Part shown: piece by piece, positions 8,261-17,486 of the stretch
Layout: each line of letters opens with the position of its first letter
Position numbering within the stretch: the first letter of the stretch is position 1
Assembly: GCA_003158175.1 (NCBI GenBank)
Contig: PMHJ01000023.1
Location: 40,902 to 104,901 of the forward strand
Origin: Candidatus Cybelea septentrionalis
GTDB taxonomy: Bacteria > Vulcanimicrobiota > Vulcanimicrobiia > Vulcanimicrobiales > Vulcanimicrobiaceae
Length of the DNA stretch: 64,000 nt
Direction: 5' to 3'
The notes under the pieces: model-generated
What the model was told of the DNA's origin: nothing
Database searches by the model: none
Seen by the model: only the letters and a program-made list of their open reading frames with translations
Translations under genes and position numbers: made by a program

Positions 8261-11200
8261 ATGGAGCCTGTTTTGGAAGGCACCCTGGTCAGCGTAACGC
8301 TTCCCGAGATGGGCGAGTCCGTTACCGAGGGCTCGATCGTAGAGTGGCGCAAACACGTCGGCGACTTCGTTGCCGAAGGCGATCCCCTTGTCGAGGTGAC
8401 GACGGATAAAGTCGATGTCGAAGTTCCGGCGACGGCCTCGGGCGTCGTGACCCAGATCGCGGTACGCGAAGGCGAAACGGTCGCGGTCGGCGCGCTGCTG
8501 GCCCAGATCGACACCTCGCAGGGAAACGGTGCAGCCGCTCGTCAACCCAGCGCGGGGAACGGTGCAAAGGTTAGCAAGCCGCCTCAGCTGCCCCCTGCCG
8601 TATCCGATGGCAAAGGGTTAGCCGATCAACCCGCGCGACGCATGGCGCGGCGTCTCGACGTCGATCTCAAACTCGTGCGAGGGTCGGGCCCCGACGGTCT
8701 GATTCTTCGCTCGGACGTGGTCGAGCAAGCGCCGCAAGCCCGTCTCCGTTCGGCGGCTCCAGCGTCGCCGCCGCTCCTCGCGCCGCCCGCAGGCACGAAA
8801 ACGACGCCGTTGCGAGGTCCGGCTGCTGCACTGACCGGCTACATGGAGCAGAGTCTCTCGATTCCGACGGCGACGAGCTTTCGGAGCGTTTCGGTCGATG
8901 TGCTCGACGCCCGACGCAAAGAGCTGGCCGGCGCAATCAAAGCCGCCGGACGTAGGGAGAAAGTCTCGTTCACCCACCTTATTGGGTATGCGCTCGTTCG
9001 CGCGGCGCGCGAACATCCTTTCATTACCTACTCGTTTGCCCGCAATGAAACCGGTGCACCCATTCGGGTCGAGGCCGGCATTCATCTCGGGCTCGCCGTC
9101 GACAGCGAGCGCAAGGACGGGACGCGGTTCTTGATCGTGCCCGTCATCCGCAACGCAGGCGAACTCGATTTCGCAACGTTTCGGGCGAACTACGAAGAGC
9201 TCGTCGCGAAAGCGCGCGAAAACAAGCTCGGCGCCGACGATATTACCGGTGCTTCCTTCACGTTGACCAACCCCGGCGGCATCGGGACCGTAGCGTCGGT
9301 ACCGCGCTTAATGCCGGGACAGGGCGCAATCATCGCAACCGGCGCAATCGGTTATCCTACCGGATTTGCGACCGCCAACGAACAGTCGCTGCGCCTGCTC
9401 GGCGTATCGAAGGTGATGCAAGTCACGAGCACCTACGATCACCGCGTTATTCAAGGCGCGCAATCGGGCGAGTATCTGCGCGGCGTCGACGAACTGCTGC
9501 AAGGCGGCGACGGCTTTTACGAAGCAGTCTTCTCGTCGCTCGGATTGCAAGCGGCGCCCGTCGCGCAGCTGCCGTTCGCGCCGGCCGGTCCGGCGACTGC
9601 GCGGCCCTCCGACGAGATGTTGCGTGCGGCGGCGGCCGGCATGGCGATCGTTTCCGCTTACCGCCGCTACGGACACCTCGCCGCAAATCTCGATCCGCTC
9701 GGCGCCGAGCCGGTCGGTGACCCGTCACTGCAGCCGCAGACCTACGGTCTGACGCCCGCGCTGCAGAGCGCGATTCCCGCCAGCGTGCTGCACGTCAAGG
9801 TTCCCGGCAACACGCTTGCCGACGTTTTGCCGCGACTGCGGGAAACCTATAGCTCGACGATTGCCTACGAGATCGAGCACATCTCCGACGCAACGCAACG
9901 GGTCTGGCTGCGCGATTACATCGAATCGGGCCGCAACCGGTTCGAGCAGACGCCGCAGCGACAAATCGAGCTGCTCGAGCGCCTGACGCGAGTGGAAGCC
10001 TTCGATCGCTACGTGCGCAAAACGTTCCTCGGTCAGAAGACGTTCTCGGGCGAAGGGCTCGACGTGATGGTACCCATGCTCGAAGAGATGCTCGACATGC
10101 TGGCGGAAGACGGCGTAAGCAATGCCGTCCTCGGTATGGCGCACCGCGGCCGGCTCAACGTCATCGCGCACGTCGTCAACCTGCCCTACGAAGAGGTGAT
10201 GACGGAGTTCGAAGCGGTTGCGTATCGTGTAACCGTCGGGGATGACGACGTCATGGGCGACGTCAAGTACCATCACGGTGCTACCGGAACGTTCGCGACC
10301 TCGAAGGATAAGAGCATCCACGTAACCCTGGCTCACAATCCCAGCCACCTCGAGGCGGTCGATCCGGTCGTTGAAGGGAGCGCGCGCGCGCTGCAGACCG
10401 ATCACGCGCAAGGCGTTCCAACCTTCGACCACAAGCGAGCCGTGCCGATTCTCATCCACGGCGACGCGGCGTTCACCGGTCAAGGCATCGTTGCGGAAGT
10501 CTTCAATCTACAGTCACTGCCGGGCTACCAAACCGGCGGCACCATCCATCTGATTGCGAACAACCAAATCGGGTTTACGACCGATCCGGCCGACGCTCGT
10601 TCCACGCGATACGCTTCGGACTTGGCCAAAGGCTTCGACGTTCCCATCGTGCACGTCAACGCCGACGACGTCGAAGCGTGCATCGCCGCAGTCCACTTGG
10701 TCATCGATTTTCGTCGAGCATTCGGACGCGACGCGCTCATCGACTTGATCGGTTACCGGCGCTTCGGTCACAACGAGCAGGACGAACCGGCCTACACGCA
10801 GCCCGACATGGTCGAACGGATCAAGAATCATCCAACGGTGCGCGAGCTTTTTGCCAACAAGCTCGTCAACCAGGGCATGATCGACGCCGAACGCGCGCGC
10901 ACGATGGCGGACGACGCGATGCAGCGTTTGCAAGGGGCACGGCGAGCCGTTCGGAGCGCGGTGGCGTCAAACGTCCACGGGCGCAAGATGTCGGGAAGCA
11001 ACACCTTCGACGGCACCGCGTTGCCGGCCGTCGACCGGCGCCAGCTCGTCACATGGAGCGAGGGGTTAGCCCGCGTGCCCGAGGGATTTTCTCTCAACCG
11101 CAAGCTGCGCAGCCAGTTCGAGCGCCGTAAGAACGCCATCGAGGAGCGCGGAATCGTCGACTGGGGAACCGCCGAAGCGCTCGCCTTCGCCTCCCTGCTC

Positions 11201-12217
11201 GTAACCGGCTCACCGATTCGACTTACCGGACAAGACACCGAACGTGGAACGTTCAGCCACCGCCACGCCGTCTTGCATCCCTCGACAACCCCGCGGACCG
11301 GCTCCGAAAAATCCGAGGAGCTCCAATGGATACCGCTGCAGCATCTGGCCCCCAAACAATCCTCCTTCGAAATCCGCAACAGCCCGCTATCGGAATACGC
11401 GTGCATGGGTTTCGAGTACGGGTATTCGACGCAGCAGCCCGACGCGCTCGTCTTGTGGGAGGCGCAGTACGGCGATTTCTTTAACGGCGCCGAAATCATC
11501 GTCGATCAGTTCCTCGCTGCCGGTCAAGCCAAATGGGGCCAAACCTCGCGCTTGACGCTACTTCTACCGCACGGCTACGAAGGCGGCGGTCCGGAGCATT
11601 CCAGCGCACGCCTCGAGCGTTTCTTGCAGCTCGTCGCGGAAGGAAACCTGCGAGTAGCATCGCCGTCGGTTGCAAGCAACTACTATCATCTGTTGCGTTT
11701 GCAGGCAAAATCTCCAATCGCAGTCCCGCTCGTCGTGATGACGCCGAAGTCGCTGCTTCGACTCGACGTTGCCGCCGGCCGGCTCGACGCGATGGCGGAT
11801 GGGAGCTTTGCGCCGGTGCTCGACGATCCGCGACAACTGGATCGCGAGCAGATCCAGCGGCTCATTCTCTGCAGTGGAAAGATCTACTACGATCTCGTCG
11901 CGCAGCCGGCATACGAATCGTTACGCCAAACGGCGATCGCGCGCATCGAGCTGCTGGCGCCATTGCCCGTCGGCGAGATCAATCGCGTCATCTCGAGCTA
12001 TCCGAAGCTCAAGAAGATCGTGTGGGTGCAAGAAGAGCCGAAGAACATGGGCGCGCGAGCCTTCGTACGCCGCCGGCTGCTCGAAGGCAAGCGAGATGGA
12101 TTCGATATCGAATATATCGGGCGCGGCTATCGGGCGAGCCCCAGCGAGGGCTATGCCGGGCAGCACGCCGCCGAACAGGAACGGATCGTCGCTACGGCAT
12201 TGGCCGAATCGAGCTAG
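8261..12217 (+). CDS. 2-oxoglutarate dehydrogenase, lipoyl-E2-E1 fusion
   Basis: 1,318 residues. Domains in order: lipoyl domain (about 8-85, lipoyl Lys50 in TTDKVDVEVPA); E1/E3-binding domain (about 123-156, PARRMARRLDVDL); succinyltransferase domain (about 185-415, His394 in DHRVIQG, with Gln where classical E2 has Asp of HxxxDG); and a thiamine-diphosphate E1 (about 450-1318: GDVKYHHGATG, HGDAAFTGQG, DLIGYRRFGHNEQDEPAYTQP). The E2-E1 part resembles actinobacterial Kgd/OdhA, but those lack an own lipoyl domain. It converts 2-oxoglutarate to succinyl-CoA in the TCA cycle with an E3 encoded elsewhere. Single gene, convergent with the LOG gene. Confidence 0.9.
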   Translation: MEPVLEGTLVSVTLPEMGESVTEGSIVEWRKHVGDFVAEGDPLVEVTTDKVDVEVPATASGVVTQIAVREGETVAVGALLAQIDTSQGNGAAARQPSAGNGAKVSKPPQLPPAVSDGKGLADQPARRMARRLDVDLKLVRGSGPDGLILRSDVVEQAPQARLRSAAPASPPLLAPPAGTKTTPLRGPAAALTGYMEQSLSIPTATSFRSVSVDVLDARRKELAGAIKAAGRREKVSFTHLIGYALVRAAREHPFITYSFARNETGAPIRVEAGIHLGLAVDSERKDGTRFLIVPVIRNAGELDFATFRANYEELVAKARENKLGADDITGASFTLTNPGGIGTVASVPRLMPGQGAIIATGAIGYPTGFATANEQSLRLLGVSKVMQVTSTYDHRVIQGAQSGEYLRGVDELLQGGDGFYEAVFSSLGLQAAPVAQLPFAPAGPATARPSDEMLRAAAAGMAIVSAYRRYGHLAANLDPLGAEPVGDPSLQPQTYGLTPALQSAIPASVLHVKVPGNTLADVLPRLRETYSSTIAYEIEHISDATQRVWLRDYIESGRNRFEQTPQRQIELLERLTRVEAFDRYVRKTFLGQKTFSGEGLDVMVPMLEEMLDMLAEDGVSNAVLGMAHRGRLNVIAHVVNLPYEEVMTEFEAVAYRVTVGDDDVMGDVKYHHGATGTFATSKDKSIHVTLAHNPSHLEAVDPVVEGSARALQTDHAQGVPTFDHKRAVPILIHGDAAFTGQGIVAEVFNLQSLPGYQTGGTIHLIANNQIGFTTDPADARSTRYASDLAKGFDVPIVHVNADDVEACIAAVHLVIDFRRAFGRDALIDLIGYRRFGHNEQDEPAYTQPDMVERIKNHPTVRELFANKLVNQGMIDAERARTMADDAMQRLQGARRAVRSAVASNVHGRKMSGSNTFDGTALPAVDRRQLVTWSEGLARVPEGFSLNRKLRSQFERRKNAIEERGIVDWGTAEALAFASLLVTGSPIRLTGQDTERGTFSHRHAVLHPSTTPRTGSEKSEELQWIPLQHLAPKQSSFEIRNSPLSEYACMGFEYGYSTQQPDALVLWEAQYGDFFNGAEIIVDQFLAAGQAKWGQTSRLTLLLPHGYEGGGPEHSSARLERFLQLVAEGNLRVASPSVASNYYHLLRLQAKSPIAVPLVVMTPKSLLRLDVAAGRLDAMADGSFAPVLDDPRQLDREQIQRLILCSGKIYYDLVAQPAYESLRQTAIARIELLAPLPVGEINRVISSYPKLKKIVWVQEEPKNMGARAFVRRRLLEGKRDGFDIEYIGRGYRASPSEGYAGQHAAEQERIVATALAESS

Positions 12218-12223
12218 CCATCG

Positions 12224-12757
12224 CTACAGCATCGCCGCTAAGAGTTCTTCGATCTCGCAAGCGTCCACGAAGAGCCGGCGCGTTTGCTCGGTGAGAAAGC
12301 CCTCGGCTAGCATCGAGTCGAATAGAGCCAGCAATGCATCGTAGTAGCCGCGGTAGTTGAGAAGCCCGATCGGCTTGTCGTGAATGCACAACTGCCGCCA
12401 ACTCAGCACTTCGCAGAACTCGTCCATCGTGCCGTAGCCGCCCGGCAGCGCGACGAACGCATCGCTGAACTCGTTCATCAACGCCTTTCGCTCGTGCATC
12501 GTCGAGACGATATGAAGTTTCGTCAGTCCTGGGTGCGCGATTTCGCTGACGGCCAGCGCCGAAGGGATGACGCCGATTACTTCGCCGCCGCAGGTCAACG
12601 CCTCATCGGCGACGATGCCCATCAAGCCGATACTGCCCCCGCCGTAGACCACGCCGTATCCGGCTCGCACGATGGCCTGCGCCGTTGCGGCCGCGAGGGT
12701 CGCGTAGGCTGGATCGTTGCCGTCACGGGATCCGCAAAAAACGCAAATATTTTTCAC
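12224..12757 (-). CDS. LOG family protein (nucleotide 5'-monophosphate phosphoribohydrolase)
   Basis: 177 residues, typical of the short LOG family. It starts ICVFCGSRDGNDPAY, has the Rossmann-like VVYGGGSIGLMG segment, and the catalytic LPGGYGTMDEF motif (PGGxGTxxE) with the preceding arginine in HERKALM. Family members cleave cytokinin riboside 5'-monophosphates or other nucleoside monophosphates to base and ribose phosphate; many bacterial copies are annotated as TIGR00730 proteins of uncertain substrate. It converges on the dehydrogenase gene (6-nt gap) and starts 41 nt from the divergent DUF2079 gene. Confidence 0.9.
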   Translation of the reverse strand: MKNICVFCGSRDGNDPAYATLAAATAQAIVRAGYGVVYGGGSIGLMGIVADEALTCGGEVIGVIPSALAVSEIAHPGLTKLHIVSTMHERKALMNEFSDAFVALPGGYGTMDEFCEVLSWRQLCIHDKPIGLLNYRGYYDALLALFDSMLAEGFLTEQTRRLFVDACEIEELLAAML

Positions 12758-12798
12758 CGTCCTGCGCGGTTGGTCACCACGCGGCGGCGTGCCTGCTG

Positions 12799-14202
12799 GT
12801 GAGACTCTGGCTTTGGGCCGGCATCGAGTTTGCCGTTCTAGCCGCGCTCGCGTGCGTGCGAGCCAAGCTTTGGACCTACGGCTCCGACACCGGCACCTTC
12901 GCGCAAGTCGTCGCCGATGCGTTCAATGGGATGCGCAACGGCGTCGAGAACGGCACGCACTTCCGCTATCATTTCTCGCCATCGCTAGCGCTGCTATGGC
13001 CGTTCGTCGGGCTCACCCACAGCGCGCTGCCGTTGCAACTCGTGCAAGCCGCCGCGACCGTTTCATGCGCGCCGTTGACGGCCGCGCTCGCGCTTCCGTA
13101 TGCCGGACCGAAACTCGCCGAACGCCTAGGATTGCTCATGCTGCTCTACCCGCCGCTGCTCGCGCTTGGCTTCGACGAGTTTCACGAGCTCGGTCTCTTT
13201 ACGCCGCTCGTTTTGGCTCTTTTCATCGCGGCCGACCGCAGTCGCTGGCTCTGGTTTGCGGCCTGCGCGACCGTCGCCGTCGGTTTGCGCGAAGACGCCG
13301 CCGTGACGCTCGTCGTCTTCGGCCTCGTCTTAGTCGCGATCGGGCTGCACCCCTCAGCTCAAGGTCGCGGGCTTCTCGACCGGCGTCCGCTCGAGCCGAT
13401 GGCTACGGCCATTGCCGGAGCCGCACTCGCCGCCGGCGCGGCGGTTGCGCTGGCCAGCTATTATGCGATCCTCGTTTTGTGCTTTGGGGCGTGGGGCCCC
13501 AGCCACTTTTACGTGTACTCGTTTGCTAGCGGTCCGGTCGCGCTCGTGCTCGCACCGCTAACGCATCCGCGCGAGTTCGCGAGCTCGGTTTTCACTTTTG
13601 GACGGTTAACCTACGTGCTCGAGGGACTGGTCCCACTGGCCTTCTTGCCGTTGTTCTCTTGGTGGGCTGCGCTCGCCATACCGGGGGCCGCCGTCGTGTT
13701 GCTCGCGAACTCCGGGTACGTCTGGCGCATGGGCGATCACTACGCGGCTCTATGGATACCTTGGCTTCTCGTCGCAACCGTCGTGGGAGTCGTGACGAAA
13801 GCGCGCAAGGGCAGCGCGCGCCTCGCGGGTATTTGGACGACGATTTCGGCCGTGCTTTGCATCGTTTTCTTGATCGCGTTCGATCCGATGCATCCGCTGC
13901 ATTACCTGCATCCCTATTATCACGATCTTGCCGACGCGCGTCGCGCCATCGACTGCGTGCCGAAAGCCGCCTCGCTCGCCACGTACGACGAATGGTTCTC
14001 CGCCGTCGCCGCGCAGCGGCCGCGAGCAACGATCGACCGCACGAGCGGCGTCGAGTATCTCGTCTACGCCGACGACTTTCCCAGCCCCGAGTATCAGCTC
14101 CATATGCGCCCCGCTATCGCGTCTGAAGTTGCGCGCGGCGAGTATCGCGCCGTTTGCCGTTTCGGTAACGTGACCGCCTACCGGAGCACCGGCGCAGAAT
14201 GA
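12799..14202 (+). CDS. DUF2079-family polytopic membrane protein
   Basis: 467 residues from GTG 12799; the open frame runs further upstream but that extension overlaps the LOG gene and is Arg/His-rich, so it is rejected. About ten hydrophobic helices are visible. The periplasmic loop YGSDTGTFAQVVADAFNGM and the later VGLREDAAVTLV are typical of DUF2079, a family resembling glycosyltransferases that use lipid-linked sugars. The last 90 residues form a soluble C-terminal part. Its stop overlaps the ATG of the P450 gene (ATGA at 14199-14202), so the two are translationally coupled. The substrate is unknown. Confidence 0.8.
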   Translation: MRLWLWAGIEFAVLAALACVRAKLWTYGSDTGTFAQVVADAFNGMRNGVENGTHFRYHFSPSLALLWPFVGLTHSALPLQLVQAAATVSCAPLTAALALPYAGPKLAERLGLLMLLYPPLLALGFDEFHELGLFTPLVLALFIAADRSRWLWFAACATVAVGLREDAAVTLVVFGLVLVAIGLHPSAQGRGLLDRRPLEPMATAIAGAALAAGAAVALASYYAILVLCFGAWGPSHFYVYSFASGPVALVLAPLTHPREFASSVFTFGRLTYVLEGLVPLAFLPLFSWWAALAIPGAAVVLLANSGYVWRMGDHYAALWIPWLLVATVVGVVTKARKGSARLAGIWTTISAVLCIVFLIAFDPMHPLHYLHPYYHDLADARRAIDCVPKAASLATYDEWFSAVAAQRPRATIDRTSGVEYLVYADDFPSPEYQLHMRPAIASEVARGEYRAVCRFGNVTAYRSTGAE

Positions 14203-15521
14203 ACTCTCGGATACCGGGGCCGAGCCGCTGGATGACGCTGCACCGCCTCTTGCCCGTTCCATTCCGCCGTTTCCCGAATTTCTTGGCAGAAATGACCCAG
14301 CGCTATGGGGACGTGCTGGCGTTTTCGCTTCCGTGGCGTTCCTACGTGTTCGTCAACGAGCCCGCCCTCGTCAAGGACATCCTGGTAACGCAGCAGCACG
14401 CGTTTTCGAAATCGCTGGGAACTCGAGTCCTTCGCCTACTGCTCGGCGACGGATTGCTCACGAGCGAGGATCCGCTGCACCGGCAGATGCGGCGCATCGT
14501 GCAGCCCGCCTTTCACCGCGAACGGATCGCCGAGTACGCGCGCGTCATGGAGCGCGACGCGGGCGAGTTCGTCGAGCGGATTACGCCGAACGAGCTTTTC
14601 GATGCCCATGCCGCGATGACCGAGTTGACGTTGCGAATCGCCACGGAGACGCTTTTCGGAAGCGACGAGAGCGAGTCGGCGAGGCTGGTTCGGGAGGCGC
14701 TGCGGCTGATGATGAACGAGTTTCCAAAGATGCTCACGCCCGCCGGGGCGATGCTTACGCGCCTGCCGCTGCCCAGCACGCGACGTTTTTGGCGCGCGCG
14801 CGGGATGCTCGACGAGATCGTCTACGGCCTCATCGCGCGCCGCCGTTTGGATCCCCGCGAGCGCACCGATGCACTATCGATGCTGCTGGCCGCCGGAGAC
14901 GGGGAAACGAACTATCAGCCTTCGGACGAGCAGATTCGCGACGAGATCATGACGCTGTTCATGGCCGGGCACGAGACGACCGCCAACACCTTGACGTGGT
15001 CGCTCTTTCTCCTGGCGCATCACGACGAAGTAGACCGGCGCGCCGCGCTTGCGGCACGCGACGGCGACCGAGACTATCTCGAGCGCGTCGTCAAAGAGGT
15101 TCTTCGGCTTTATCCGCCCGCCTGGATCATCGGCCGCGAGACGTTGCGCGATATAACGCTGAGCGACGGCAGCTACATCCCAGCAAAAACGACGGTTTTT
15201 ATGGTGCCGCTGCTGCTGCACCGTAAGCCACAAACCTTCTCGCATCCCGACCGCTTCGAGCCCGATCGCTGGCTCGAAGGCGAACCGCCGCCGTTCGCTT
15301 ACATACCCTTCGGCGGAGGAGCGCGCCGCTGCATCGGCGACGAGTTTGCGCTGCGAGAAACGACAATTGTTTTGGAAAGGCTGCTGCGCCGCTACCGCTT
15401 TGCGCTCGAACCGGGAGCACGCGTGGAAACCGCTCCGCTGGTCACGCTTCGTCCGGCCGGTCCCATTCCGATGCGAGCGGTCGCGCGAGTCGCATCGGAA
15501 TCACCCGCACCGGCGAAATAA
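14199..15521 (+). CDS. Cytochrome P450
   Basis: 440 residues, a normal bacterial P450 length. All signatures are present: I-helix AGHETT (256-261), K-helix ExxR (Glu300-Arg303 in KEVLRLYP), PERF-like FEPDRW (353-358), and the haem-binding loop FGGGARRCIG with the thiolate ligand Cys378. The sequence is closest in style to CYP110/CYP102-like class members with eukaryote-like motifs. No ferredoxin or reductase gene is adjacent. The start codon overlaps the DUF2079 stop, suggesting that both act on the same membrane lipid or glycolipid substrate; that is inference. It converges on the DUF5063 gene with 10 nt between stops. Confidence 0.9.
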   Translation: MNSRIPGPSRWMTLHRLLPVPFRRFPNFLAEMTQRYGDVLAFSLPWRSYVFVNEPALVKDILVTQQHAFSKSLGTRVLRLLLGDGLLTSEDPLHRQMRRIVQPAFHRERIAEYARVMERDAGEFVERITPNELFDAHAAMTELTLRIATETLFGSDESESARLVREALRLMMNEFPKMLTPAGAMLTRLPLPSTRRFWRARGMLDEIVYGLIARRRLDPRERTDALSMLLAAGDGETNYQPSDEQIRDEIMTLFMAGHETTANTLTWSLFLLAHHDEVDRRAALAARDGDRDYLERVVKEVLRLYPPAWIIGRETLRDITLSDGSYIPAKTTVFMVPLLLHRKPQTFSHPDRFEPDRWLEGEPPPFAYIPFGGGARRCIGDEFALRETTIVLERLLRRYRFALEPGARVETAPLVTLRPAGPIPMRAVARVASESPAPAK

Positions 15522-15531
15522 TGGGAATGGA

Positions 15532-16095
15532 CTACCGGACGATGCCGCCATCGAAGAAGAAGTGCCCGCTATCCGCAAGATACGAGTAAATAGCCGACTG
15601 CGCGTGCACGAGATGCCTGCCCCAGTGGGTGTAGTAGTCGAATCGCCACCGCCAAACGGCATCGACGAGCGTTGCAGTCTGTCCAACGGCCAGTACGCGC
15701 TTAAGCTCCAAGTAAATGTCGCCGAGGTCGTCATCAAAACTCTTCATAATCGAGCCTCGGTCTGCGACATCCAGTGCATCGAAGACGACGCTGTAGGCGT
15801 CCAGCGGCAACTTCGATGCGACGGTAGCTGCGAGTGACCGGACTGAGCGAGCCTCTTCGAGGTTTTCGCTCGAACGCGTCTCTTCAGCGCTGGGAGCCGC
15901 TTCTGGCTCGCCGTTCAACTTAATCGGAGGAAGGCCGGCCGCCGCTGCCTGCAGGGTACCGAGGCGGCGGTGAAGTTCTCGTAGGTTGATTTTCGGCGCG
16001 TCCTCAGTTGCGACGCGCTCCATCCACTGCACGTACGCGGCCGCAGCTGCCGTGAAGGCTCGCGCGGACGTTTCGAGCGCCGTAGTTGCCTTCAT
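15532..16095 (-). CDS. DUF5063-family protein
   Basis: 187 residues, soluble and mostly helical, no signal peptide. The C-terminal third (DDDLGDIYLELKRVLAV, then WRWRFDYYTHWGRHLVHA) carries the aromatic WxxxFxxxxxHWGxH pattern that I associate with DUF5063. The middle is a Glu/Ser/Ala-rich linker. It begins 5 nt after the kamA stop and is probably on the same transcript as lrp-kdd-kamA, but there is no evidence that it takes part in lysine degradation. Function unknown. Confidence 0.65.
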   Translation of the reverse strand: MKATTALETSARAFTAAAAAYVQWMERVATEDAPKINLRELHRRLGTLQAAAAGLPPIKLNGEPEAAPSAEETRSSENLEEARSVRSLAATVASKLPLDAYSVVFDALDVADRGSIMKSFDDDLGDIYLELKRVLAVGQTATLVDAVWRWRFDYYTHWGRHLVHAQSAIYSYLADSGHFFFDGGIVR

Positions 16096-16100
16096 ACGCC

Positions 16101-17486
16101 TTAGGCTAGAACGAGCTGATCATTTTCGAGACCGGCGTTGTCGATTGCCTCGCGAATCATCTGGTCGGCGACGTCGGAGACCGCCCAGCGCGCTTGGGCC
16201 TGCGCGCCGAGCCGATCGATCGGATCGAAGTAGAGGAACGCCTTTCCGGGCTTGACGCTCGGCGCCGCATAGACCGAGATACCGTTCTCGCGATCGTAAT
16301 ACTCGTACGAGTGAACGTCGCGTTTGCCGCCGCCGCCCGGCGCGTCGCAGACAAACGTCGGCGTGTTGAATCCGGCGGTGCTTCCCCGAACGAACTTTTC
16401 GGTATCCACCGCGGTCGCGATCGTGGTGCGCAGCTCCTCGACCCCTTTGACCATGTCGTGCATGTAGACGTAGTACGGGTGCACGTTGATGTGGCCGAGC
16501 CGCTTGACCAATAACTGCATCCGTTCGCGCGTGTCGTTAACGCCACGTATCAGCACGGACTGATTCCTGGTAAATATTCCACGCTCGAAGAGCAGCCGCA
16601 TCGCCTTCTCCGTGATCCACGTGATCTCTTCGGGAGCGTTGAAGTGCGTGTGGAGAACGACTTCCTTGCCTATTTTTCGCCCGCGTTCGACGATAGAGGT
16701 CAGCGCGTCGAGCCACTCCGTATGCGTGATGAGCTTCATCGGCATGATCGCTGGGCCTTTGGTTGCGAAGCGCAGACGCCGCAGATGCGGAATGTCCAGC
16801 AATGCGTTACCGATTAGTTCGACGTTCTTGGGCGAAAGCTGGTAGGCGTCGCCCCCGGAGATCACGATATCTTCGAGCTCCGGACGGCTTGCAATGTATG
16901 CAAACGCGTCCTGCCACTGCTTGCGCGTCGTGGCCAGCGCGATCTTGTCGACGTTTTCGGTGTCGGGCCCGATCGCATAGCTGCGCGTACAGAAACGGCA
17001 ATAAACCGGGCAGACGGCGAGCGGGAGAAAGAGTGCCTTGTCGACGTAGCGGTGCACGAGCCCCGGAAGCGGCGAGTCTTGCTGCTCATGAAGCGAGTCG
17101 AGCGTCAATCGCGGGTGATCGGGCAGCAGCGTCGACGCCAGCGGAATGAACTGCCGGCGAATCGGGTCGCCAATCGGATCACTCCAATCGATCAGCGCGA
17201 TCGCGTAAGGAGAGACGCGTACCGCCATCGGTGCGCGCCGAAAGCCCTCTTCCGCATCTGCGTAGAACTCGGACGTGCAGACGCCGCGAATCGTCTCGAG
17301 CAGCTCCTCGGCGGTCTTTACCGATTGGCGCTGCTGCCACAAATGGTCGAGGAACGTCGCTTCGTCGACTTCGGCATAGGCCGGAATGTGGCGCCAAAAC
17401 TCGCCTTGCTTCAGCTCCTTGTACTCGAACTGATCTGGAGGCACGGGCGGCTTGACGTGCGGCGGGGGTGTAAGCGTTTGGGTCAT
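16101..17486 (-). CDS. kamA: Lysine 2,3-aminomutase (radical SAM, PLP)
   Basis: 461 residues from ATG 17486, which overlaps the kdd stop (ATGA). The upstream continuation of the frame lies over kdd in another frame and is rejected. The radical SAM cluster motif is CPVYCRFC (Cys159, Cys163, Cys166). The PLP-lysine motif PGGGGK (Lys388) is intact. The enzyme moves the amino group of L-lysine from C2 to C3 to give L-beta-lysine, the first step of anaerobic lysine breakdown; in some organisms beta-lysine is instead a precursor of osmolytes. The neighbouring kdd supports lysine as substrate rather than glutamate. Length resembles the Bacillus YodO type. Confidence 0.88.
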   Translation of the reverse strand: MTQTLTPPPHVKPPVPPDQFEYKELKQGEFWRHIPAYAEVDEATFLDHLWQQRQSVKTAEELLETIRGVCTSEFYADAEEGFRRAPMAVRVSPYAIALIDWSDPIGDPIRRQFIPLASTLLPDHPRLTLDSLHEQQDSPLPGLVHRYVDKALFLPLAVCPVYCRFCTRSYAIGPDTENVDKIALATTRKQWQDAFAYIASRPELEDIVISGGDAYQLSPKNVELIGNALLDIPHLRRLRFATKGPAIMPMKLITHTEWLDALTSIVERGRKIGKEVVLHTHFNAPEEITWITEKAMRLLFERGIFTRNQSVLIRGVNDTRERMQLLVKRLGHINVHPYYVYMHDMVKGVEELRTTIATAVDTEKFVRGSTAGFNTPTFVCDAPGGGGKRDVHSYEYYDRENGISVYAAPSVKPGKAFLYFDPIDRLGAQAQARWAVSDVADQMIREAIDNAGLENDQLVLA

